Of a stretch of 64,000 nucleotides of DNA, positions 28,073 through 37,311 are shown in pieces. The stretch is from Aliishimia sp965656085 (GTDB taxonomy: Bacteria; Pseudomonadota; Alphaproteobacteria; Rhodobacterales; Rhodobacteraceae). The translations under genes were made by a program, and so were the position numbers. The notes beneath the pieces were generated by a model, which was not told the DNA's origin, ran no database searches, and was given only the letters and a program-made list of their open reading frames with translations. Position 1 is the first letter of the stretch. Every line of letters starts with the position of its first letter. Location: NCBI GenBank assembly GCA_965656085.1, contig CBFHJA010000002.1, positions 62,001 through 126,000 on the forward strand, read 5' to 3'.

Positions 28073-29094
28073 GCGTTTGCGATCCTTGCTATATTGGACG
28101 TAGTCGGGGCGGGCAGGGCGGCGCATAGGAAGGCGGTGAGCCCCGCTTCGCCGAGCTGCGCAAGATCATGGGTCACATGCCCCCAGACCCGCGGAAGAAG
28201 CGATAGGTAATGTGGCTTGCCATCGCGCAGACAGAGACGTGCGAAGACCCCGAGGATGCGCAGGTTCCGTTGCAGCCCGAGCGCGTGATAGGCGGCGCGG
28301 AACGGCGCGTCGTCCCGCCCGGTGGCGGCGATGTAGCGCGAGAGCATGGCCTCCGCGAGCGCCGGGGACACGTCGCGCCGCGCGTCCTGCAGGATCGAGA
28401 CCAGATCATAGGCCGGATGACCGCGCATTGCGTCCTGAAAGTCGAGCAGCCCGACCCGCGCAACGCCCTCCCGCTCCGGTAGCCAGATCAGGTTCTCGGC
28501 GTGGTAGTCACGTTGGATGAGGCAGGTCAGTTCTGCGTCCAGAGGGACCAGACGTGCGCGCATCCGGTCCCGGATTTCGGCGGCCTCGGCGGTGCTTTGC
28601 TCTCCCGTAACCCCCTTGCGGTACCAGATGGCGGCAAGGCTCGCCATCTCCGCCAGCATTGCGGCGTCATAGGCGGGCAGATCGGCGGGGGGTGGGCAGC
28701 GATGCAGCGCGACCAGCAGATCGGTCGCTGCGGCATAGAGCGGGGCCTCCTCCTGCCCGGCCTCGAACAGTCGTGCGAAGATCCCGTCGCCGAAATCCTC
28801 GATCATCAGAAAGCCGTCCTCCGCGTTCTGCGCGAGGATCCGGGGTGCGCTGAAACCGTTCTGCGACAGGTAGCGGGCGATGCGGGCAAAGGGGCCGATG
28901 TCCTCGCCTTTCTCGGGCGGCGCGTCCATAACGAGCGCGCTGGTCTTCGAGCCGCTCAGGCGGTAGTACTTCCGGTTCGACGCGTCGCCCGCGATGAGCC
29001 GCATTGGGCGGTTTCGCCAGCCCGGCTGCGTGTCTGCGAAGGCGCGGGCGGCTCGCTGGCGCCTGTCGGATCCGTTTTTCCGTTGCTCAGACAT
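28048..29094 (-). CDS. amgK: N-acetylmuramate/N-acetylglucosamine kinase AmgK (APH family)
   Basis: A 348-residue aminoglycoside-phosphotransferase-fold kinase. The catalytic loop is seen in QRDYHAENLIWLP (Brenner-type H.D..N pattern shifted to D-Y-H-A-E-N) and the DFG-like metal site in GLLDFQDA. AmgK phosphorylates MurNAc at C1 for the MurU reaction encoded next. The start is ATG 29094, which overlaps the tsaE stop by eight bases. The operon tsaE-amgK-murU is shared with other alphaproteobacteria. Confidence 0.88.
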   Translation of the reverse strand: MSEQRKNGSDRRQRAARAFADTQPGWRNRPMRLIAGDASNRKYYRLSGSKTSALVMDAPPEKGEDIGPFARIARYLSQNGFSAPRILAQNAEDGFLMIEDFGDGIFARLFEAGQEEAPLYAAATDLLVALHRCPPPADLPAYDAAMLAEMASLAAIWYRKGVTGEQSTAEAAEIRDRMRARLVPLDAELTCLIQRDYHAENLIWLPEREGVARVGLLDFQDAMRGHPAYDLVSILQDARRDVSPALAEAMLSRYIAATGRDDAPFRAAYHALGLQRNLRILGVFARLCLRDGKPHYLSLLPRVWGHVTHDLAQLGEAGLTAFLCAALPAPTTSNIARIANACPTPSPA

Positions 29095-29563
29095 GCAGCG
29101 ACTCCAGTCGCCGGGCCCAGTGATCGTGCGCCGCACTGGTGGCGGAGATCTCGCGCGTCTCTTCAGTCTCGCCCATGGAGAAATGCAGCGTGAGCGCGGT
29201 CGCCGGAGTATCGGGGCCGAGGCGATCCGGCCATTCGATCAGACAGATCGCGCTTTCCATTGCATCCTGCAATCCGGTCTCCACGATCTCGTCCGGGCCG
29301 CTGAGGCGGTAGAGATCGGCATGCCAGATCGGTCCGCGGCGGGTCTCGTAGGTTTGCACCAGAGTGAAGGTGGGCGAGGGCACGTCTTCGGGCGGGTCTT
29401 GCAGAGACTGGATGAGGCTGCGCGCAAAATGGGTTTTTCCGGTGCCGATATCGCCGTCGAGCAGCACCGTATCGCCGGGTCGGAGCACCCGCCCGATGGA
29501 CTGTGCGAAGTCAGCTGTGTGCGCGGCGGAGCGCGAGGAAAACCGCAAGAGAATGGGCTGCAT
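29087..29563 (-). CDS. tsaE: tRNA threonylcarbamoyladenosine biosynthesis protein TsaE
   Basis: A 158-residue P-loop ATPase with Walker A DGDIGTGKTHFAR, the PSPTFTLVQTYE segment and HADLYR. TsaE supports TsaD/TsaB in making t6A37 on ANN-decoding tRNAs; tsaD is encoded 10 kb away at 39188-40285. Its 3' end overlaps amgK. Confidence 0.94.
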   Translation of the reverse strand: MQPILLRFSSRSAAHTADFAQSIGRVLRPGDTVLLDGDIGTGKTHFARSLIQSLQDPPEDVPSPTFTLVQTYETRRGPIWHADLYRLSGPDEIVETGLQDAMESAICLIEWPDRLGPDTPATALTLHFSMGETEETREISATSAAHDHWARRLESLHV

Positions 29564-29621
29564 AGCGGGCTCACAGTATCGCGCCGTGTTGCAGCATCAA
29601 GAGGAGAAGAGGAAATGCAGG

Positions 29622-31151
29622 TCAGGTTTCGCCCGGCTGTGGGGCAGCGGGGGCCGGGCGCAGCGCCGGGCGTTTGAATTGCACCATCGTGCCGTTCGAG
29701 GACATTGGCACTGCGTCCATCACCAATGCCTCGCCGGCCTTTGTCTCCAGAGGAATCGACCAGCCAGTCCGGTCTCTGAGATTGAGTACGAAGTCGCGGA
29801 TGTCCGGCAGGGCGGGCGCGGGCTTGCAATCCTCGGTCCAGTTGCGCAAGCAGTCTGCGATGGTCACATCCGCGAAGCTGCTTTCCGGGTCGACTTGCCA
29901 GAGGTCGCGATAGGCTTGGTTGGACAGGGCCAGAACACCGTCGGGGGAGAAAACGGCGACAGCGGACTCGATGTTGTCGAGAACAGATTTGCCAAGCTCA
30001 AGCTCAGCCCGAAAACGGCGGGTCAGGGAGACCTCGGCGCTGATGTCCTCGATCAGGAAGGCAATGGCCCCATCAGGATGCGGCCGCCCGGTGACGCGAT
30101 AAGTCCGGCCCGAATCGAGCGTCCATGTCTCGCTATAGCGCCCGTCGGCGGCGGCGGCCACGAGATCGGCGATTTGCTGGCGCCACGAATTGTAGTTCTT
30201 CGGCTCTGGCATCAAACGCCGGTTGCGTAGTTCGTCGAAGAAGGAGAGCAGGTTCGGACGTGAGCTGAGGAAGTCGGCGCCCAACCCGGTGAGGTCGATG
30301 ACGGCTGGGTTAAAAAGCACCAACTGGCGGTTGTCGTCGAAGATCGCCAGCCCGATGGTCAGGTGGGCGAAGGTCTTTGCGAGTGTTTGCACGAAGTTGC
30401 GTTGGGCAGCCTCAGCATGGACGATTGCGTTGGCGTCTACCGCGGAGTAAAAATCCCCGCTTGGCGTGTCCGCGCGCCGGACATCATACCAGACGGTCTT
30501 GCGCGTGTTGGGCGGAGTGATCGGCACCCGCTGTGAGGCGCCAATTTCGAGCGTGGCTTCAGGCAGCCGGAAGAGAGGCCGGTCCTCGGAGGGGTTGGAT
30601 TTGAAGATGCTTCGATAGAGATCGGCATAGGCGGGATTGTGCCATGTGATTGTGCCGTCGCGCTTGGCCTGCCAGATAGGGAAGGGCGCTGCGTCGTTGG
30701 CGCTGCGCAACAGGCTCAGTTCCTGGGTGACCATATGGAGCTTCTGCCCGCTTGCGGCTCCGGTCTTGTCAGTTTGCCCTAGGTCGAGCCGCACCCTTGG
30801 CCCGGTCTTGCTCACTTCCAGAAGTCCGGCATCGCTTGCATCGCGGGCGCGGAAGAATTCTATCCCATCCTGCTTTGGGAAACGCAGGCGGCCTTGCGGG
30901 AAGGCGAAGCGCCCGCGGAAGAGATTGGTTACGCCGCGCCAGTCTTGTGGTTCTCCGGCGGCGTCGAGCATGGCTTCGCCATCGCCGGAGGCGTCGATGA
31001 GCTTGCCGTCCTCGAACAGGAAACTGAGGCTGGTGTCGTTGCCGAACCCGTGGCCTGAGGCGGGTTGAGACTTGCGCGCGATCCACAAGAGCACGAGCAG
31101 GGATGTGCTGGCACTGACCAGGATTGCCAAGGCGATGTGCTGCCACATCAT
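29622..31151 (-). CDS. Membrane-anchored PAS-domain protein without kinase domain
   Basis: A 509-residue protein. An N-terminal membrane helix (about residues 5-23, ALAILVSASTSLLVLLWIA) is followed by two or three PAS-like segments: IWQAKRDGTITWHNPAYADLY, AIFDDNRQLVLFNPAVIDL and AVFSPDGVLALSNQAYRDLW. No H-box, HATPase, GGDEF or EAL motif is visible, so it ends as a sensor without an output module. It lies 75 bases downstream of regB on the same strand and upstream of tsaE. This protein recurs beside regB-tsaE in Rhodobacterales to my knowledge, but its function is not established. Confidence 0.82.
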   Translation of the reverse strand: MMWQHIALAILVSASTSLLVLLWIARKSQPASGHGFGNDTSLSFLFEDGKLIDASGDGEAMLDAAGEPQDWRGVTNLFRGRFAFPQGRLRFPKQDGIEFFRARDASDAGLLEVSKTGPRVRLDLGQTDKTGAASGQKLHMVTQELSLLRSANDAAPFPIWQAKRDGTITWHNPAYADLYRSIFKSNPSEDRPLFRLPEATLEIGASQRVPITPPNTRKTVWYDVRRADTPSGDFYSAVDANAIVHAEAAQRNFVQTLAKTFAHLTIGLAIFDDNRQLVLFNPAVIDLTGLGADFLSSRPNLLSFFDELRNRRLMPEPKNYNSWRQQIADLVAAAADGRYSETWTLDSGRTYRVTGRPHPDGAIAFLIEDISAEVSLTRRFRAELELGKSVLDNIESAVAVFSPDGVLALSNQAYRDLWQVDPESSFADVTIADCLRNWTEDCKPAPALPDIRDFVLNLRDRTGWSIPLETKAGEALVMDAVPMSSNGTMVQFKRPALRPAPAAPQPGET

Positions 31152-31226
31152 GATGTCCCACCGCTTTTTTGTTTTGCAGATGCAACTTGGTGCAGAAAGG
31201 TTAACATCACTTTAACACTTTGCGTA

Positions 31227-32639
31227 TTATCCCTCGATCCGCTGGTTCGCCCCGATTGCACCCCCGGACCCGCCACGGCTGGCATCTATCTTTTCGCGCG
31301 GCCACGAGACCTCGACGATCGCGCCGATCTCTGCATGTTCGAGCCCATGTCCGTCGCGCTGTTCGCGCCCGTTGGCGAAGGTCAGCTCGGCTCCGGTCCG
31401 CTCCAGCAGGGTCTTGGCGATGAACAGCCCCAGCCCCATCCCCTCATAACCCGGCCGTTGCTTCTTTCCCCCCGCCCCGGATCGCCGCCCCCGCCGCATG
31501 AATGGATCGCCCAGCCGCCCGATCAGATGCGCAGGGTAGCCGGGCCCGTCATCGGCGATGCGAATCGCGATCTCGCTGTCGTTCCACTGCGCCTCGATCC
31601 AAACCGAGGTTTGCGCGAAGTCCACTGCATTCTGAACGAGGTTGCGCACCCCGTGGATGATCTCCGGCTTGCGTAGAACAGAGGGTTGCAACGGGTCGTT
31701 GAGCCCGATGGCCCCGAAACTGTAGAGCAAGGCCTTTCCTCGGTCTTCATGCGGCTCTGCGGCTTCCGTGATCAGCGCGCTGAGCGGCGCCTTGCGCAGG
31801 TGCAGATCGTCCTTTCCGGCCCGCCCCATATCGCGCAGGATGTCCCGGCAGCGATCGGCCTGCTCTCGGATGAGCGCTGCGTCTTCGCGTAGATCGGGCC
31901 GGTCGTCCAACTCTTCCATTAATTCCGCGCTGGTGAGTTTGATCGTGGCGAGGGGCGTGCCGAGTTCATGCGCGGCGGCGGCCACGACCCCGCCGAGATC
32001 GGTGAGCTTTTGCTCGCGTGCAAGCGCCATCTGCGTGGCCGAGAGCGCGTTGGCCATGGACAGCATCTCACCGCTGATCCGCCGCGAATAAGCGCCAAAG
32101 AACACAACCGCGATGATCAGAGCGCACCAGTTCCCGAAGACAAACAAGTCTGGAACCGAAAGGATGAAACCGTTTTCGGTGCGCAGGGGAAGGTGCCAGG
32201 TCGAGAGGATGGTCGCGATGACAATTGCTGTCGTGGCACAGATAACGAAACTGCGCAGCGTGAGCACAGAGGCGCTCACCGAGACCGGACCCAAAAGCAG
32301 CAGAGAGAACGGGTTGTGGAGCCCACCGGTGAGAAACAGCAGGAACCCCAGCTGCAGCAGATCGAAAATGATCATCAGGAAATTCTGCGTCTCGGACAGG
32401 CGTGCGTTTTCGGGGAACACGAAAATCGCGATGAGATTGCCGATGACCGACACGCCGATGGCGAGGTAGCACAGCCCCATTTCCAGTTGCAGCCCGTAGA
32501 CGCGCTGCGCCACGGTCAGAGCGGCGATTTGCCCGACTATCGCCACCCAACGCAGGAAAATCAGGGTCCTGAGCCGTAACCAGTTGCTGCGGGACGTGCC
32601 CGCGAACAGGCTGAAACTGCCCGCATTGTTTTCCGTCAT
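31227..32639 (-). CDS. regB: Redox-sensing histidine kinase RegB (PrrB/ActS)
   Basis: A 470-residue sensor kinase with six membrane helices. The quinone-binding motif GGLHNPF is at residues 105-111, the phosphoacceptor H224 is in HELGTPL, and the redox-active cysteine is C264 in RCRD, matching Cys265 of Rhodobacter capsulatus RegB almost exactly. The HATPase boxes (NAVDFA, DDGPGYP, GMGLGLF) are complete. It phosphorylates RegA under reducing, low-oxygen conditions. The start is placed at ATG 32639, where the family alignment begins, although no strong ribosome site precedes it; the frame stays open to 32717. Confidence 0.94.
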   Translation of the reverse strand: MTENNAGSFSLFAGTSRSNWLRLRTLIFLRWVAIVGQIAALTVAQRVYGLQLEMGLCYLAIGVSVIGNLIAIFVFPENARLSETQNFLMIIFDLLQLGFLLFLTGGLHNPFSLLLLGPVSVSASVLTLRSFVICATTAIVIATILSTWHLPLRTENGFILSVPDLFVFGNWCALIIAVVFFGAYSRRISGEMLSMANALSATQMALAREQKLTDLGGVVAAAAHELGTPLATIKLTSAELMEELDDRPDLREDAALIREQADRCRDILRDMGRAGKDDLHLRKAPLSALITEAAEPHEDRGKALLYSFGAIGLNDPLQPSVLRKPEIIHGVRNLVQNAVDFAQTSVWIEAQWNDSEIAIRIADDGPGYPAHLIGRLGDPFMRRGRRSGAGGKKQRPGYEGMGLGLFIAKTLLERTGAELTFANGREQRDGHGLEHAEIGAIVEVSWPREKIDASRGGSGGAIGANQRIEG

Positions 32640-32737
32640 GTCAGATAGCGCCACGGCGACCCCGATCCGGTTGCAATCCCGTTCATTTTGCATAGGTAGC
32701 TGGTGCAAGGTGTGCAATCAATTGAAGGTGATGCAAA

Positions 32738-33340
32738 ATGGTGCGAGGGCTGGCAGCCGCTGCGGCAGTGATTGTAATCGCCGGGCTCGGCGTGACTTAC
32801 TATTTCGCGGTCTCCGAGCCGGAAATGTCCTCCTGCGCCAGCAGCACCGTGGCGGGCGATATCGGCGGTCCGTTCGAGCTGGTCAACCAGAACGGCGAGA
32901 CGGTTACCGATGCGGATGTGATCACGGAACCTACCCTGGTCTATTTCGGCTACACGTTCTGTCCCGATGTCTGCCCGTTCGACGTGGCCCGCAATGCCGA
33001 TGCAATCGACATTCTTCTTAAACGCGGCGTGAGCGCGACCCCGGTGTTCATCACTATCGACCCCGAACGCGACACCGTGGACATCCTGTCCGACTATGCG
33101 GCCAACATGCATGATCGCATGATCGCCCTCACCGGCACGCCCGAGCAGGTGGCCGCCGCGAGCAAGGCGTACAAGACCTACTACAAAGCGCAATACGATG
33201 GCACCGACGAGTACCTTGTCGACCATTCGACCTTCACCTATCTGGTGATGCCCGGAGAGGGCTTCGTCGAGTTCTTCCGCCGAGAGACCACTGCGGAGCA
33301 GATCGCGGACAGCGTGGCGTGCTACGCTGCGGGGTCATAA
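32738..33340 (+). CDS. senC: SCO1/SenC (PrrC) copper chaperone
   Basis: A 200-residue SCO-family protein with one N-terminal membrane anchor (residues 3-22) and a thioredoxin fold facing the periplasm. The copper ligands are C75 and C79 in TFCPDVCP and H163 in VDHSTF. SenC delivers copper to the CuA/CuB sites of cytochrome oxidase and modulates RegB signalling in Rhodobacter. It is divergent from regB and upstream of regA, the classical regB-senC-regA cluster. Confidence 0.94.
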   Translation: MVRGLAAAAAVIVIAGLGVTYYFAVSEPEMSSCASSTVAGDIGGPFELVNQNGETVTDADVITEPTLVYFGYTFCPDVCPFDVARNADAIDILLKRGVSATPVFITIDPERDTVDILSDYAANMHDRMIALTGTPEQVAAASKAYKTYYKAQYDGTDEYLVDHSTFTYLVMPGEGFVEFFRRETTAEQIADSVACYAAGS

Positions 33341-33410
33341 ACAGGTTTGACACTTTGTCGCATCCTGCCATAGTGCCGCGAAACACAAAGAAATTATCGG
33401 AGGGGAACGT

Positions 33411-33965
33411 ATGGCTGACACGTCTGCGTTAGAATTAGGCGAAGACAAGTCATTGTTGCTCGTGGATGATGACGAGCCGTTCCTGAGGCGTTTGGCCAAG
33501 GCCATGGAGAAGCGAGGCTTCGAGATTGAAACTGCGGGCTCTGTCGCCGCCGGCAAGGCCATAGCCACCGCGCGCCCGCCAGCCTATGCAGTTGTTGATT
33601 TGCGTCTTGAAGATGGCAACGGGCTCGACGTGGTCGAAGTGCTGCGCGAAAAGCGTCCGGATGCCCGCATCGTCGTACTGACCGGCTATGGCGCGATTGC
33701 CACCGCCGTGGCGGCGGTGAAAATCGGCGCGACCGACTACCTCTCCAAGCCCGCCGATGCGACCGATATCACTCACGCGCTTCTGGCGACCGGCGATGAC
33801 ATGCCGCCGCCACCCGAGAATCCGATGTCCGCCGACCGCGTGCGCTGGGAACATATCCAGCGTGTCTACGAACTTTGCGACCGAAACGTCTCGGAAACAG
33901 CCCGCCGCTTGTCGATGCACCGCCGGACCTTGCAGCGCATTTTGGCCAAACGCTCTCCGCGCTGA
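33411..33965 (+). CDS. regA: Redox response regulator RegA (PrrA/ActR)
   Basis: A 184-residue response regulator. The receiver domain has the phosphoacceptor D63 in VVDLRLEDGN, the same number as in R. capsulatus RegA, and a Fis-type helix-turn-helix closes the protein (NVSETARRLSMHRRTLQR). It controls photosynthesis, respiration, nitrogen and carbon fixation genes in relatives. RegA is nearly invariant among Rhodobacterales. A GGAGGGG site precedes the ATG. Confidence 0.96.
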   Translation: MADTSALELGEDKSLLLVDDDEPFLRRLAKAMEKRGFEIETAGSVAAGKAIATARPPAYAVVDLRLEDGNGLDVVEVLREKRPDARIVVLTGYGAIATAVAAVKIGATDYLSKPADATDITHALLATGDDMPPPPENPMSADRVRWEHIQRVYELCDRNVSETARRLSMHRRTLQRILAKRSPR

Positions 33966-34010
33966 CGGGCGTTCTACAGTGAATTCACTATGACCAAGGC
34001 GTTAACGCTG

Positions 34011-34060
34011 CGTGCGTATGTACAGTGTATGTACAGGTGTATGTACGCGAGCCATACGCC
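34011..34060. repeat. Intergenic repeat with tandem GTATGTACA units (copy A)
   Basis: Between regA and the GNAT gene, three GTATGTAC[AG] units start at 34016, 34027 and 34039 (11-12 base period) and are followed by GAGCCATACGCC. Read on the minus strand, this stretch resembles 47388-47432 (GCGTATGGCTCG, then CACCTGTACATACA in both), so it belongs to a repeat family with two members in the window. Confidence 0.6.
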
Positions 34061-34064
34061 GTAT

Positions 34065-34559
34065 TCAGTCCAGATCGAACCGTTTCAGAACCTTATCCAC
34101 GATCTTCCCGTTAGGTAGCTTGTAGTCCACCCACCGGTCATAGTCACGAAACCCGCGGCTTTGATAGTAGATCAGCCCGCCCTCATTATCGGCTCGAATA
34201 TTGGCGTTGATCCATGCATATCCAAGCTTGCGGGAGGCCGTTTTTGTGGCCTCGAAAAGTTTCGAGCCAATACCCAAACCAGATTTTCCAAGCTGCACAA
34301 AGCTCGCGATTTCGGCAGCGTTTTCAGGAAGATAACCGGCCGGCTCGATCCACTGAAAGCCCAGAACCGCACCAGCTTCGTCCACCGCCACATGCCAAGC
34401 CGCGCGCTCCGGCATGAAGCCCATCCAGTCCGCGATATCTTGCCCGGTCACCGCCCGTTCGATTGCTGTGGTGCCGCCCCTTTCGATGATCGAGTTCAGC
34501 AAAGTCGCCATCTGCCGTGTGTCGATAGGCAATGCCCGGCGCACCGTAATTTCACTCAT
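34065..34559 (-). CDS. GNAT-family N-acetyltransferase (phosphinothricin/MddA-like)
   Basis: A 164-residue GNAT enzyme beginning MSEITVRRALPIDTRQMATL. The acetyl-CoA loop is represented by QLGKSGLGIGSKLFEA, and the order of strands fits phosphinothricin or methionine-sulfoximine acetyltransferases, though the substrate is not certain. The frame is open to 34739, but the extra 60 residues overlap the HD gene and look unlike protein; ATG 34559 is the family start. It lies seven bases after the HD-domain gene, so the two are probably co-transcribed. Confidence 0.82.
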   Translation of the reverse strand: MSEITVRRALPIDTRQMATLLNSIIERGGTTAIERAVTGQDIADWMGFMPERAAWHVAVDEAGAVLGFQWIEPAGYLPENAAEIASFVQLGKSGLGIGSKLFEATKTASRKLGYAWINANIRADNEGGLIYYQSRGFRDYDRWVDYKLPNGKIVDKVLKRFDLD

Positions 34560-34566
34560 AAGCCCC

Positions 34567-35160
34567 TCAAACCCTTGATAAAACCTCTGCGAAACGCGCC
34601 TCGAAATCGGCCCGGACCTGCATCGGTGGACGCAGCGAGATATGCAGCCCATGGACCAGCGCCGGGTCGGGCCGCCCAAAGAACCGCGTGGCCTCGCCTT
34701 CGGAAAACCCAGCGATTTCAGTTGCTTCCATCCACGCACTAACCTGGTCCGCCTGCTTGATCTTGCGTTTCACGTCCTTGGGAAGCTGCGCGGGCAGCCC
34801 GAAGCGCATATGAATCGCCGCCGTAAGCCGTTCGTCGAGTGCCTCGTAGCCGTCTCCCACCGCGGCCTTCACCGGCGAAATCATGTCCCCGATCACGTAT
34901 TCGGGCGCGTCGTGGAGCAGTGCGGCAAGCTGCCACTTAGGCTTCGGATTAGACACTAAACGGCAATATAGTGTCTCTACGAGCAAGGAGTGCTCCGTCA
35001 CCGAGTATGCATAGTCGCCCCGCGTCTGACCATTCCAGCGCGCCACGAAAGACAGCCCGTGCGCGATGTCCTCGATCTCGATATCCATCGGTGTCGGATC
35101 AAGCAGATCAAGCCTGCGCCCGGATAACATCCGTTGCCATGCGCGTGTTTGCTTTGCCAT
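34567..35160 (-). CDS. HD-domain phosphohydrolase (YfbR-like)
   Basis: A 197-residue HD-superfamily protein. The metal ligands are visible as H57 (VTEHSLL) and H83-D84 (LLHDAPEYVIGD); spacing and length resemble YfbR-type 5'-deoxynucleotidases. The start was placed at ATG 35160 (MAKQTRAWQRML) with an AGGTG site ahead; longer forms at 35184 or 35319 are possible but add basic, untypical sequence. It diverges from ahcY. In Rhodobacter the regA-ahcY interval carries hvrA/hvrB instead; here this HD-GNAT pair is inserted. Confidence 0.83.
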   Translation of the reverse strand: MAKQTRAWQRMLSGRRLDLLDPTPMDIEIEDIAHGLSFVARWNGQTRGDYAYSVTEHSLLVETLYCRLVSNPKPKWQLAALLHDAPEYVIGDMISPVKAAVGDGYEALDERLTAAIHMRFGLPAQLPKDVKRKIKQADQVSAWMEATEIAGFSEGEATRFFGRPDPALVHGLHISLRPPMQVRADFEARFAEVLSRV

Positions 35161-35323
35161 GCTTGCACCTGTTCGCGGCCTCATAGCCTCTGTTAGCCGG
35201 TTCAGCCTTGCCTGCAAAGTGAGCCTGCCCTGCCATTCCAGCAATCTTTCCGCTTCTTGGCGTTGTCGTAATGCGACGCGGGTGCTATCTGCCGCATGAT
35301 TCCGCAAAAAAGGACGCACACAG

Positions 35324-36712
35324 ATGGCAAGTGACTACATCGTCAAGGACATTTCCCTAGCCGGCTATGGCCGCAAGGAATTGAATATCGCAGAAACGGA
35401 AATGCCCGGACTGATGGCGCTCCGCGAGGAGTATGGTGACGCCAAGCCCCTGAAAGGCGCGCGTATCGTCGGCTCGCTTCACATGACAATACAGACCGGC
35501 GTGCTGATCGAAACGCTGGTCGAGCTTGGCGCGGATGTTCGCTGGGCTTCCTGTAACATCTTCTCGACGCAAGACCACGCTGCGGCGGCGATCGCAGAGG
35601 CCGGTGTGCCGGTCTTTGCCATCAAGGGCCAGACCCTTGAAGAGCACTGGGACTACCTCGACAAGTCTTTCATGTTCGACGACAGCCCGAACATGATCCT
35701 CGATGACGGTGGCGACGCTACGCTCTACGTGCTCCTTGGTGCCCGCGCCGAAGCTGGCGAGGAGATTATCCCGGTGCCGACCTCAGAAGAAGAAGAGGTG
35801 ATCAAAGCGCAGATCAAGAAGCGCATGGCCGCCAGCCCTGGCTGGTTCACGAAAGTACGCGACCAGATCAAGGGTGTCTCAGAAGAAACCACCACCGGCG
35901 TGAACCGTCTTTACCAATTGGTGCGTGACGGCGAGCTTCCCTTCCCCGCGATCAACGTGAACGACAGCGTCACAAAGTCGAAGTTCGACAACAAGTATGG
36001 CTGCAAGGAATCGCTCGTGGACGGTATCCGCCGGGCGACCGATACGATGATGGCTGGCAAGGTTGCGGTCGTGCTCGGCTATGGCGACGTGGGCAAAGGC
36101 TCCGCTGCGTCCCTGCAAGGCGCGGGTGCACGTGTGAAGGTGACAGAGGTCGATCCGATCTGTGCCCTGCAGGCGGCGATGGACGGGTTCGAAGTCGTGC
36201 GCATCGAGGATGTGATCCACGATGCCGACATCTTCATCACCACCACCGGCAACAAGGACGTGATCCGCATCGAGCACATGCGCGAGATGAAGGACATGGC
36301 GATCGTCGGAAATATTGGCCATTTCGACAACGAGATTCAGGTTGCCGCGCTCAAGAACCACAAATGGACCAACATCAAGGAACAGGTGGACATGATCGAG
36401 ATGCCGAACGGCAATCGTCTGATCCTGCTCTCCGAAGGCCGTTTGCTGAACCTTGGCAACGCCACCGGTCACCCGTCTTTCGTGATGTCGGCCTCCTTCA
36501 CCAATCAGGTTCTGGCTCAGATCGAGCTTTGGACGAAGGGTGAGGAGTACAAGAACGAGGTCTATATCCTTCCCAAGCATCTCGACGAGAAAGTGGCCAA
36601 ACTGCATCTTGAGAAGATTGGTGTGAGACTGACCGAGCTGAGCTCTGACCAGGCGTCTTACATCGGCGTGAAGCCGGAAGGCCCGTTCAAGCCGGAACAT
36701 TACCGTTACTAA
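35324..36712 (+). CDS. ahcY: S-adenosylhomocysteine hydrolase
   Basis: A 462-residue NAD-dependent enzyme that splits S-adenosylhomocysteine into adenosine and homocysteine, relieving product inhibition of methyltransferases. The NAD-binding loop GYGDVGKGSA and the signatures SCNIFSTQDHAAAAIAE, NVNDSVTKSKFDN and the C-terminal PFKPEHYRY are present. A GGA-containing ribosome site precedes the ATG. I looked for an SAH riboswitch in the roughly 160 bases upstream and did not recognise one. Confidence 0.97.
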   Translation: MASDYIVKDISLAGYGRKELNIAETEMPGLMALREEYGDAKPLKGARIVGSLHMTIQTGVLIETLVELGADVRWASCNIFSTQDHAAAAIAEAGVPVFAIKGQTLEEHWDYLDKSFMFDDSPNMILDDGGDATLYVLLGARAEAGEEIIPVPTSEEEEVIKAQIKKRMAASPGWFTKVRDQIKGVSEETTTGVNRLYQLVRDGELPFPAINVNDSVTKSKFDNKYGCKESLVDGIRRATDTMMAGKVAVVLGYGDVGKGSAASLQGAGARVKVTEVDPICALQAAMDGFEVVRIEDVIHDADIFITTTGNKDVIRIEHMREMKDMAIVGNIGHFDNEIQVAALKNHKWTNIKEQVDMIEMPNGNRLILLSEGRLLNLGNATGHPSFVMSASFTNQVLAQIELWTKGEEYKNEVYILPKHLDEKVAKLHLEKIGVRLTELSSDQASYIGVKPEGPFKPEHYRY

Positions 36713-36950
36713 TGATAACTACTGGCCCGGCGGCGTTCGCGTCTCCGGGACTTCCCCTGCGATTTGCCTATCTACGCTGGGTCAGATTTCTCCTTCCGCG
36801 TTCCGGCGCGAATGAATATGAGGTACCGCGCGTGCCACCCATTACAAACGGCGTGTCCTGTCTGAAAATTTTCCTTTGTCCCGGCTGGATTGGCCGGTAG
36901 CCTCTGATTGGGTCCAGAGCCGGACCCGAGCCACAGGTGGGAGACTTGAT

Positions 36951-37292
36951 ATGGGCAAACGCGACGACTTGATTGCGCAATACGCGGATGATCTGAAGAA
37001 AAAATGCGGGATGGATCCTGATATGGATCTGTTGACCAAGGTTACGATAGGGTGCGGGCCGTCGATCTATAATGCGGATTCCTCCACCGTTGCCTCCAGC
37101 CAGCCGGGCGAGCTGGAGACCGTAAAGAACAACTTCCTGATGGGCAAGCTGGGTTTGGCGGATGGTCCCGAGCTGATGGACGCGATCAATGCCGTTGTGG
37201 AGACCTATGGAAAGTCCGAGCGCAACAAGTACCGCGCGGTTGTCTACTACATGCTGACGAAGCATTTCGGCAAGGAAGCCGTGTACGGTTGA
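36951..37292 (+). CDS. DUF2853 family protein
   Basis: A 113-residue protein starting MGKRDDLIAQYADDLKKKCG, with the strong ribosome site AGGTGGGAG before ATG 36951; the frame is open further upstream without family resemblance. It matches DUF2853, small helical proteins of unknown function common in Rhodobacterales and Bacteroidetes. The sequence is compact, soluble and lysine-rich near the N terminus. A near-perfect intrinsic terminator follows 20 bases after the stop, so this is probably a monocistronic, well-expressed gene. Confidence 0.82.
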   Translation: MGKRDDLIAQYADDLKKKCGMDPDMDLLTKVTIGCGPSIYNADSSTVASSQPGELETVKNNFLMGKLGLADGPELMDAINAVVETYGKSERNKYRAVVYYMLTKHFGKEAVYG

Positions 37293-37311
37293 TCAAACCT
37301 TCGGCCAATTC

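Noticed and set aside
35161..35323. SAH riboswitch upstream of ahcY
   Set aside because: Searched because such riboswitches precede ahcY in other proteobacteria; no matching conserved core or pairing pattern was recognised.
36712..36900. 62-codon plus frame after ahcY
   Set aside because: Starts inside the ahcY stop, has no ribosome site, and shows no family resemblance.
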